Notes under the pieces: generated by a model
Told to the model about the DNA's origin: nothing
Databases searched by the model: none
The model's input: only the letters and a program-made list of their open reading frames with translations
Made by a program: the position numbers and the translations under genes
Assembly (NCBI GenBank): GCA_002771075.1
Contig: PCXM01000031.1
Coordinates: forward strand, 7,459-18,423
DNA: 10,965 bases
Source of the DNA: Candidatus Zambryskibacteria bacterium CG10_big_fil_rev_8_21_14_0_10_34_34
Lineage (GTDB): Bacteria; Patescibacteriota; Minisyncoccia; Phycocordibacterales; WO2-35-19
Reading direction: 5' to 3'
Shown here: positions 6,013 to 10,965 of the stretch, in pieces
How positions within the stretch are numbered: position 1 is the stretch's first letter
How the letters are laid out: each line of letters begins with the position of its first letter

Positions 6013-7002
6013 TTATTTCAATACAATGCCATGATCTCCTAAAATCCTTTTGATTTCAGCTACTCCTTTTGCGCCAAGACCTTCTATTTCTAAAATATCT
6101 TTCTCTTTCTTTCTAGCTAAACCGCCGATGGTTCTGATGTTAGCGCTTGAAAGGGCATTTAAAGTTCTGGCTCCAAGATTTAAGTTTTCAATACGGGTTT
6201 TTAAGAATTCTGGATCCATTTTTTGAGAACTATCTTCATTGTATTTTTTATCAGCCAAAGATGATTCCTCTATCTTTTTAATAGAAAGATCTTCTTTTTC
6301 CTTAAAACCAATAATAGCTTTTAATTGTTCTATCATAATAAGGATTGATTTTTCAAGAGCTTCTCTTGGGGTCAAACTGCCATCAGTTTCTATAGATATC
6401 CTTAGACGATTAAAATCTGTGCGATCACCTACTCGCATATTTTCAACTTCATAATTTACTTTTAAAATTGGAGTAAAGTTGGCATCTATGACGATAGTGC
6501 CTATATCAACTTTTTCCTTTCCGAGTTTATCACGGCTAACGAAGCCCAAACCTTTTTCAACTGTTATCTCTATATTTAATTCTGAATCTTTGTCTGTTAG
6601 AGTAGCGATAATAAGCTCTTGGTTTATGATCTCTACCTGTCCTGGCACTTCAATATCTTTTCCAGTTACAATTTTTTCTCCTTTTGCTTTTATAGTGAGA
6701 ATTTGAGGTTCATCAGTAATCATCTTGATACGCAATCTTTTCATATTTAACATTATCATAACCATATCTTCTTTTACTCCTTTGATTGAAGAAAACTCGT
6801 GGCTGACACCATCTATTTTTATTGAAGTAATAGCTGCTCCCGGTAAAGAAGATAGAATGATGCGACGAAGACTATTGCCGATAGTAAAACCATACCCAGG
6901 ATAAAAACCATCTATTTCATAGATTGCCTTGTTGTTTTCTTCTGATACAATCTTTGGTTTTGAAGGTAAGATTATATTTTTATCAAAGTTTTCTGCTGTC
7001 AT
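6013..7002 (-). CDS. rpoA: DNA-directed RNA polymerase subunit alpha
   Basis: The alpha dimer is the assembly platform of RNA polymerase, and its C-terminal domain contacts upstream promoter DNA and activators. It is 329 residues, the same length as the Escherichia coli protein. The N-terminal dimerisation domain (about 1-230) includes YGFTIGNSLRRIILSSLPG. An acidic/lysine linker (about 235-262) follows, then the helix-hairpin-helix C-terminal domain (about 265-329). The residues that touch UP-element DNA in E. coli (Arg265, Asn268, Gly296, Lys298) align with Arg279, Asn282, Gly310 and Lys312 here. A/T-tract upstream elements could therefore work in this organism. It sits between rpsD and rplQ as in the proteobacterial alpha operon. 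Confidence 0.98.
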   Translation of the reverse strand: MTAENFDKNIILPSKPKIVSEENNKAIYEIDGFYPGYGFTIGNSLRRIILSSLPGAAITSIKIDGVSHEFSSIKGVKEDMVMIMLNMKRLRIKMITDEPQILTIKAKGEKIVTGKDIEVPGQVEIINQELIIATLTDKDSELNIEITVEKGLGFVSRDKLGKEKVDIGTIVIDANFTPILKVNYEVENMRVGDRTDFNRLRISIETDGSLTPREALEKSILIMIEQLKAIIGFKEKEDLSIKKIEESSLADKKYNEDSSQKMDPEFLKTRIENLNLGARTLNALSSANIRTIGGLARKKEKDILEIEGLGAKGVAEIKRILGDHGIVLK

Positions 7003-7044
7003 AATATTAAAAGTTAAAATTAAATAAAATTCTATTATTAAATG

Positions 7045-7653
7045 TTATCTTTGGTAGTATTCTATTACTTGACCAAGGTCAAATAAAAGATCAGCCTTTT
7101 CCGCGATAGTCCCCTCTTTTATTGAAATTTCTTTTTTGATATTGTCCCAAGACATCCAATCTGGTGATTGTGTTTCTTTCATTTTTTCTTCTAATTCATT
7201 AAATAATTTGCTTCCCTTACTTCTTTCGCGAATAGTTATTTTGTCTTTCAAAGAAACGGAGTAAGAAGGTACATAAACTCTTTTGCCGTTTACTAAGAAA
7301 TGACCATGGGCTACGGCTTGTCTAGCGGACAGATGTGTTGGTAAAATACCAGCTCTCCAAACTACATTGTCTAGACGATGCTCTAAAGATTTTAATAAAG
7401 TGACAGTAGGAGAGCTTACTTTTTTTTCTAAAGCTTGTTTTACATATTTCGCAAATTGTTTTTCTGTCACACAATAGAACATTCTGGCTTTTTGTTTTTC
7501 ATTTAATTGGATACCATAATCAGTCTTTTGTTTTCTAAAAGATCTTTTTTTATTTTTACGCTCTTCTCTAAGACTGAATTTTTGAGTTTGAGTTTTTTCA
7601 AAAATAGGAGCTTGAAGTCTGCGAGCTATTTTGTATTTTGGTCCAATTATCAT
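7045..7653 (-). CDS. rpsD: 30S ribosomal protein S4
   Basis: Primary 16S rRNA-binding protein that nucleates the 5' domain of the small subunit. In many bacteria it also represses the alpha operon. It is 202 residues. The N-terminus (MIIGPKYKIARRLQ) lacks the zinc-binding cysteines found in some S4 proteins. YGIQLNEKQKAR (46-57) is the standard motif, and the S4 RNA-binding domain spans about 91-150 (HRLDNVVWRAG, ARQAVAHGHFLVNGKRV). The C-terminus has the expected PDWM and QVIEYYQR. The gaps on either side (28 nt to rpsK, 42 nt to rpoA) are among the largest in the operon. No Shine-Dalgarno site is present. Confidence 0.97.
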   Translation of the reverse strand: MIIGPKYKIARRLQAPIFEKTQTQKFSLREERKNKKRSFRKQKTDYGIQLNEKQKARMFYCVTEKQFAKYVKQALEKKVSSPTVTLLKSLEHRLDNVVWRAGILPTHLSARQAVAHGHFLVNGKRVYVPSYSVSLKDKITIRERSKGSKLFNELEEKMKETQSPDWMSWDNIKKEISIKEGTIAEKADLLFDLGQVIEYYQR

Positions 7654-7681
7654 AATAATTTGTATTTAATGTTTTTTAAAT

Positions 7682-8158
7682 TTAAACTCTTCTTGGTTTC
7701 TTTGGTTTTGGGCCATTATAAGGTATTGGAGTAGCATCTTTAATCGAATTTAAATTTATACCTTTTGATATAAAACCTCTAATGCTTGATTCTCGTCCTG
7801 AACCTACTCCTTTGACGATAGCTTCAATCTCTTTGATACCTAAAGATTGAGCTTTTATGGCCAAAGTTTCACCCACTTTGGCGGCAGCAAATGGTGTTCC
7901 CTTCTTTGCTCCTTTAAAACCCAATTTACCACTAGAAGAACTAGCAAGAACATTACCTTTTTTATCCGTTAGCACCAATACTGTGTTGTTGTAAGTAGAT
8001 CTGACATGAAGTAATCCAGAATCAAATCTTTTTTTACCAAAAGTTTTAATTTTGTCTGTGTTTGTTTTAATTTCATCATTTTTGGTCACATCTTTTACTT
8101 CACCATCTATTTTTGGCTCTTGATTTTCATCTACTTTTATAATTCTTTTCTTTCCCAT
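7682..8158 (-). CDS. rpsK: 30S ribosomal protein S11
   Basis: Platform protein of the small subunit that contacts 16S rRNA near the mRNA exit. It is 158 residues against about 129 in Escherichia coli. The extra length is a lysine- and acid-rich N-terminal extension of roughly 45 residues before the core motif GLLHVRSTYNNTVLVLTD. The rest is standard: KKGTPFAAAKVGE, VKGVGSGRESSIRG, and the C-terminus DATPIPYNGPKPKKPRRV. No better internal ATG exists near the core start, so the extension appears real. The gene begins 6 nt after rpsM. Confidence 0.97.
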   Translation of the reverse strand: MGKKRIIKVDENQEPKIDGEVKDVTKNDEIKTNTDKIKTFGKKRFDSGLLHVRSTYNNTVLVLTDKKGNVLASSSSGKLGFKGAKKGTPFAAAKVGETLAIKAQSLGIKEIEAIVKGVGSGRESSIRGFISKGINLNSIKDATPIPYNGPKPKKPRRV

Positions 8159-8164
8159 ATTTTT

Positions 8165-8545
8165 TTATTTTTTATCTATAGCTCTTCTTCCGGTACCCAT
8201 AGTTTTTCTGGTATTTCCGCGGCGAGTACGTGAATTGGTTTTGGTCCTTTGTCCTCTAGATGGTAATAATCGTAAATGTCTGACCCCTCTATAACATTTG
8301 ATATCTTTAAGTCTTTTTATGTTTCCAGCTATTTCTCTCTTTAGATCACCTTCAACTTTTATTTTTTCTATTAATTTTCTTATTTCATTTTCTTTTTCGG
8401 TACTTAAATCTTTTGATTTTATTCCCCAATCTACTTTAGCTTTATCTAAAATATTTTTGGCTTGAGAGCGTCCAATTCCAAAAATGGCGGTTAAACCTAT
8501 TTCAAGTCTTTTATCTTCTGGGATTGTAATTCCTAATATACGCAT
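8165..8545 (-). CDS. rpsM: 30S ribosomal protein S13
   Basis: Head protein of the small subunit that bridges to the large subunit and contacts P-site tRNA through its basic tail. It is 126 residues, a typical length. The N-terminus [20 protein letters not shown] and the helix-hairpin [16 protein letters not shown] are clear. The signature [27 protein letters not shown] is complete, and the C-terminus is rich in Lys/Arg. It follows rpmJ by 10 nt. The bases before the ATG are almost all A/T. Confidence 0.97.
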   Translation of the reverse strand: MRILGITIPEDKRLEIGLTAIFGIGRSQAKNILDKAKVDWGIKSKDLSTEKENEIRKLIEKIKVEGDLKREIAGNIKRLKDIKCYRGVRHLRLLPSRGQRTKTNSRTRRGNTRKTMGTGRRAIDKK

Positions 8546-8555
8546 TTTTTATTTG

Positions 8556-8672
8556 TTAACCTTGTCTTTGTTTATGTTTTGGATTGTTTTTACATACAAC
8601 GAACAAAATGCCCCCTCGGCGGACTAGTTGACATTTTGGACACATTGTTTTTACTGAAGCTTTTACTTTCAT
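8556..8672 (-). CDS. rpmJ: 50S ribosomal protein L36
   Basis: Smallest ribosomal protein, a zinc-ribbon protein of the large subunit near the GTPase-associated region. The 38-codon frame reads [16 protein letters not shown] and ends in KHKQRQG, the family hallmark. Cys11, Cys14, Cys27 and His33 form the C-C-C-H zinc site, so this is the zinc-containing (C+) form. It is easily missed because of its length. It lies 2 nt after infA and 10 nt before rpsM, the conserved infA-rpmJ-rpsM order. The codons immediately after the zinc knuckle (CGC CGA GGG GGC) are the most GC-rich part of the operon. Confidence 0.97.
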   Translation of the reverse strand: MKVKASVKTMCPKCQLVRRGGILFVVCKNNPKHKQRQG

Positions 8673-8674
8673 TT

Positions 8675-8914
8675 CTAATTATTCAGATTAGCTTTTCTAT
8701 TATCAAGTCTGCGCACAATTCTCCCTTTGCCTCCATAGGGGTCAATAACGACTTCTACTAAATCTCCAATCATTACTTTGATTCTATGGAGTCTCATTTT
8801 GCCTGATAAATATGCAAGCACCTCTGCTTCTTTTAATTTGACACGAAAAAACGCATTTGGAAGCGCTTCCGTTATCATACCAACACTTATTTCCTGCCTT
8901 TCTTTATCTATCAT
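8675..8914 (-). CDS. infA: Translation initiation factor IF-1
   Basis: Binds the ribosomal A site during initiation and works with IF-2 and IF-3. It is 79 residues, slightly longer than the usual 72. The single S1-like OB fold is evident: [16 protein letters not shown] (12-27), [20 protein letters not shown], and [10 protein letters not shown] near the end. A short lysine/asparagine tail follows. The stop is TAG, and rpmJ begins 2 nt later. It is the first gene of the operon. A TTGACA box in the 62-nt gap upstream suggests the operon promoter. secY, adk and map, often found before infA, are absent here. Confidence 0.96.
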   Translation of the reverse strand: MIDKERQEISVGMITEALPNAFFRVKLKEAEVLAYLSGKMRLHRIKVMIGDLVEVVIDPYGGKGRIVRRLDNRKANLNN

Positions 8915-8928
8915 TTATGAAATAAAAC

Positions 8929-8989
8929 AACCGACTATGAGAAAAGACTAGCATATAAGCCATATTAGTGTCAAGTTTATCTGTCGGTT
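8929..8989. repeat. Inverted repeat around the infA promoter
   Basis: AACCGAC (8929-8935) and GTCGGTT (8983-8989) are exact reverse complements 47 nt apart. They flank the infA promoter boxes, and the outer arm lies in the last codons of the upstream gene. On the minus strand the second arm is followed by TGTTTTATTT, so a weak terminator or attenuator for read-through is possible. The long loop makes this uncertain. Confidence 0.35.
8945..8974 (-). promoter_or_regulatory. Probable promoter of the infA-grpE operon
   Basis: A perfect TTGACA (8969-8974, minus strand) is followed by an 18-bp spacer and TAGTCT (8945-8950). That -10 box matches only three of six positions but has the extended TG one base upstream. 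The predicted start near 8938 gives a leader of roughly 24 nt without a Shine-Dalgarno site. Confidence 0.45.
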
Positions 8990-10398
8990 ATTGTTTGAAC
9001 GTTTATTTTAAAAGGGTCTTTAGGAAAAGATCGTTTCCAAACAGGTCTTATTGTAGCGGTTATGTTAGAAATACCAACAAATTCGTCAATAAGGTTAGCC
9101 GCTTCTTTTTTGGGAGCGCCCAAAAGTCTTTCTTTTATGGAATCAGTATCTATATTTGCCCAAACTATTGTTTTGCCGTTTATTTCTAAATCTAGATTTT
9201 CATTAGTTGTTAAATTTTCTGGCATATTTTTAATACTTAAAGAAGAGAAATCTACAATAATAGGTCTAATGTTAATCCAATCTTCCAAGCTGACTATATG
9301 TTCGTCTGTTATTTTTTTGGATAAATCTTCGGTATTTATCATTAGTGCATAAGCAGTGACTTCTTTACCTATAATAACAGATGAAGATTCTTCTACTGGA
9401 GACAATTCCTTAGATTCGTAAGTGATAGCATTGGAAAGTAAAGTTAATCCTTCCGGCACTTTTGACGCGAGATCTTTTTTAAGTTCTGACTCTAATTCTG
9501 ATTGAATGTTTTGCAAAGCTATCTGTTTATCATTTTCGGAAACTTTTTTCATTTTTCCTATAAAACCGCTAGTCATATCAGTAACAGATCTTGCATAAAA
9601 AGTTTTGTAACGGTCAGTGTCATTTTTAAAACCAGGGATAGTAAAATCAGTTTTACTTATGTTGTATTTTTCTCCAGCTTCATCAGCAAAAACTGTTACC
9701 TCTAAACTACCCGGCATCACTTTCCCATTTTTTTCAGTTTTTCCGGGGACAACAATTGATTCTGGTATTCTATATATTAAACCTTCTGGACTTTCAAATC
9801 TGGTGCGAATGATAAGTCTCTGTGGTTCTGAAGAAAAATTATTGTAGACTATAATTTTACCAAAAGATTTTAATTCAACATCTTCTTCTCCTGTTGCCGG
9901 TACAGAAACAGTTTTTGAATTTGTTAATTTAATGACTTCATATTTGACTGTACCTTCTTCTATTTTATTGTTTGCGCCAATGATACTTATGTTGGCACTG
10001 ATTTCCTGATTTTTTGGGGTAATGTTTATGGTGGCAGAAGAAAAGACAGTCATCATCCCTACAATAAATATAATAATTAAAAATAAAATAACACCACCGA
10101 AAACCCATTGCTTTTTTTTGTTTTTATATTGCTCTCCAGCCGATTTTTCTTTAGGGTAATAATATTCATAAGCGCCACTATTTTTCTTTTCTGTTATTGC
10201 TGACATTTTGGAATCAAAATCCGATACTGAAACTTTTTTTTCCGCCAAAGGTGAACCATCCTTTGGTTGGTAGACAGGAATATTTTTAGTATTTATAGTA
10301 ATAGGAACTTTTCTCTTGCCACCATTAGGAATAGGCACATCTCGTATGCTTCTTCTATTGTTGGGAGGTGTAACATCACTAAATTGTATTCTTGGCAT
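8977..10398 (-). CDS. Baseplate-J-like single-pass membrane protein
   Basis: A 473-residue protein from ATG 10398. A GTG five codons earlier overlaps the -10 box and is rejected. The order is a basic, Pro- and Tyr-rich, probably cytoplasmic N-terminus (1-97), one hydrophobic membrane helix (about 98-119, WVFGGVILFLIIIFIVGMM), and a large outer part of about 350 residues. Within the outer part, residues about 180-280 (GKIIVYNNFSSEPQ, RTRFESPEGLIYR, PGSLEVTVFADEAGEKYNI, FTIPGF) resemble the domain annotated as baseplate J-like in CPR genomes. The rest alternates helices and strands. No other phage or secretion genes are nearby, so a true baseplate role is not implied. An envelope or surface-structure function is possible but unproven. 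It precedes infA by 62 nt on the same strand. Confidence 0.7.
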   Translation of the reverse strand: MPRIQFSDVTPPNNRRSIRDVPIPNGGKRKVPITINTKNIPVYQPKDGSPLAEKKVSVSDFDSKMSAITEKKNSGAYEYYYPKEKSAGEQYKNKKKQWVFGGVILFLIIIFIVGMMTVFSSATINITPKNQEISANISIIGANNKIEEGTVKYEVIKLTNSKTVSVPATGEEDVELKSFGKIIVYNNFSSEPQRLIIRTRFESPEGLIYRIPESIVVPGKTEKNGKVMPGSLEVTVFADEAGEKYNISKTDFTIPGFKNDTDRYKTFYARSVTDMTSGFIGKMKKVSENDKQIALQNIQSELESELKKDLASKVPEGLTLLSNAITYESKELSPVEESSSVIIGKEVTAYALMINTEDLSKKITDEHIVSLEDWINIRPIIVDFSSLSIKNMPENLTTNENLDLEINGKTIVWANIDTDSIKERLLGAPKKEAANLIDEFVGISNITATIRPVWKRSFPKDPFKINVQTITDR

Positions 10399-10404
10399 AG
10401 TTTT

Positions 10405-10410
10405 ATTATA
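10405..10410 (-). promoter_or_regulatory. -10 box six bases before the start codon
   Basis: A perfect TATAAT on the minus strand is separated from ATG 10398 by only 6 nt, so transcription should begin at or next to the start codon. The -35 side is unclear: TTGCGC lies 19 bp upstream, which is a poor match and a long spacer. Confidence 0.5.
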
Positions 10411-10450
10411 CACTTTTATTTTACTTTATGCGCAATAAAATTGGGGAAAA

Positions 10451-10663
10451 ATGTTTAAAACAAAATTTGCAATAATTTTAGTTTTTACTATTTTAAACTC
10501 AAGTTTATTTTTTTATTTATCTAAATCATTAGGTTCTAGCCCGAAGTCCAACTTCGGGCTAATGTCAGGGTTAAAAGATAACCATTCGAAAATTTCTTTT
10601 TTAAATATTTTAGGGTTATTAAAATATTCTGGAAAATCTTTTTTTGATAAAATTTTATTTTGA
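10451..10663 (+). other. Doubtful plus-strand frame with signal-like start
   Basis: An ATG at 10451 preceded by GGGGAAAA opens a 70-codon frame whose first 25 residues (MFKTKFAIILVFTILNSSLF and onward) resemble a signal peptide or membrane anchor. From about residue 22 it is antisense to the transposase gene, so most of the frame is a shadow. It could be the remnant of an exported-protein gene cut by the transposase, or just T-rich sequence that happens to encode Phe/Leu/Ile. Confidence 0.15.
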
Positions 10664-10965
10664 TCTCTTTTTTTTCCACAATAATCCTGATAACTACTCC
10701 ACTCATAATTTTCTAGGAAATTTTTTGTTTTTTCAATATCTTTAATTCCCTTTTCTTTCCATCCAGAGTCAATAAGTTTAACAGGATTTAAATGAATATA
10801 AGAAAAAATATATTTTGAATATGTATCAGTATCTATATAAGAACTTTTAAAATTAGTTTCAAATAATCCACCTGTTCTTTTATATTTAGTATTAAAATAT
10901 TTTGAGTAGGAAGTACAAACTTTTTGCATAAAAATACTTATTGCACTTCTTTTCACTTTCAGCCC
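10513..10965 (-). CDS. REP-associated (Y1) transposase, C-terminal part
   Basis: Partial: the frame runs off the right edge, so the N-terminal HUH metal-binding motif is not visible. The 150 visible residues match the C-terminal half of REP-associated tyrosine transposases (RAYTs), single-strand DNA nucleases of the IS200/IS605 superfamily. They include FMQKVCTSYSKYFNTKYKR-TGGLFETNFKS with the candidate catalytic tyrosines, YIHLNPVKL, and YEWSSYQDYCG. A GTG at 10956 is inside the gene and is not the start. The C-terminus (about the last 20 residues) is encoded across a perfect palindrome (10537-10561) and may be non-essential. The stop is TAA at 10513. RAYTs usually act on short palindromic REP sequences scattered in their own genome and are often vertically kept single genes. 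Confidence 0.8.
   Translation of the reverse strand, partial: GLKVKRSAISIFMQKVCTSYSKYFNTKYKRTGGLFETNFKSSYIDTDTYSKYIFSYIHLNPVKLIDSGWKEKGIKDIEKTKNFLENYEWSSYQDYCGKKRDQNKILSKKDFPEYFNNPKIFKKEIFEWLSFNPDISPKLDFGLEPNDLDK
10537..10561. repeat. REP-like palindrome in the transposase 3' end
   Basis: TAGCCCGAAGT (10537-10547), loop CCA, and ACTTCGGGCTA (10551-10561) form a perfect 11-bp stem with a 3-nt loop. It is GC-rich in an AT-rich setting and lies 24 bases inside the stop of the RAYT-type gene. It encodes SPKLDFGL in the protein. The GTAG/GGAG tetranucleotide of classical REPs is not seen next to it. Confidence 0.8.

Noticed and set aside
8579..8761. Plus-strand 60-codon frame over rpmJ and infA
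   Set aside because: It is antisense to two conserved ribosomal/translation genes and has no start signals.
8859..8870. 12-bp palindrome GGAAGCGCTTCC in infA
   Set aside because: It encodes conserved residues of IF-1 (EALPN region) and is short enough to arise from coding constraint.
1..10965. Alternative genetic code with UGA as glycine (as in Gracilibacteria/SR1)
   Set aside because: All conserved proteins read full length in the standard code with no in-frame TGA, and glycines use GGN codons.

Overview
The window is AT-rich bacterial DNA and reads like a member of the Candidate Phyla Radiation (Patescibacteria, probably Parcubacteria-like). Four things support this: trimmed ribosomal proteins (L13 is about 115 residues and lacks both usual extensions); an almost complete absence of Shine-Dalgarno sites; a one-pass membrane protein of the baseplate-J-like type that I know mainly from CPR genomes; and a DUF559 endonuclease plus a REP-associated transposase as accessory genes. 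The phylum is inferred from gene content and style, not from a tree. Conserved proteins read full length with TGA never needed as a sense codon, so the standard bacterial code fits.

Layout, right to left, because nearly everything is on the minus strand. The right edge (10513-10965) holds the C-terminal part of a Y1/RAYT-type transposase with a perfect 25-nt palindrome inside its 3' end. Next is a membrane-anchored baseplate-J-like protein (8977-10398) with a consensus -10 box 6 nt before its ATG. Then comes a tight translation/transcription operon, infA-rpmJ-rpsM-rpsK-rpsD-rpoA-rplQ-rplM-rpsI-grpE (8914 down to 4273), in which rpmJ (38 codons) is easily missed. dnaK follows with its own likely promoter in a 114-nt gap.

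The left part (about 1190-2211) separates dnaK from dnaJ and looks like an accessory insertion. It contains a 109-aa gene of unknown function, the only confident plus-strand gene and the only gene with a strong Shine-Dalgarno site. It also contains a DUF559 endonuclease-like gene flanked by two 65-nt imperfect inverted repeats, and a hairpin-rich convergent zone with a 47-nt palindrome. dnaJ (65-1186) follows, with a promoter that implies a leaderless or nearly leaderless mRNA and that lies inside the end of the DUF559 reading frame.

Together, the core genes supply initiation factor 1, six small- and large-subunit ribosomal proteins plus L36, the RNA polymerase alpha subunit, and the Hsp70 machine (GrpE, DnaK, DnaJ). 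The usual grpE-dnaK-dnaJ order survives, but dnaJ has been pushed about 1 kb away. No tRNA, rRNA or CRISPR array was seen. There is no gene-free stretch longer than 300 bases.
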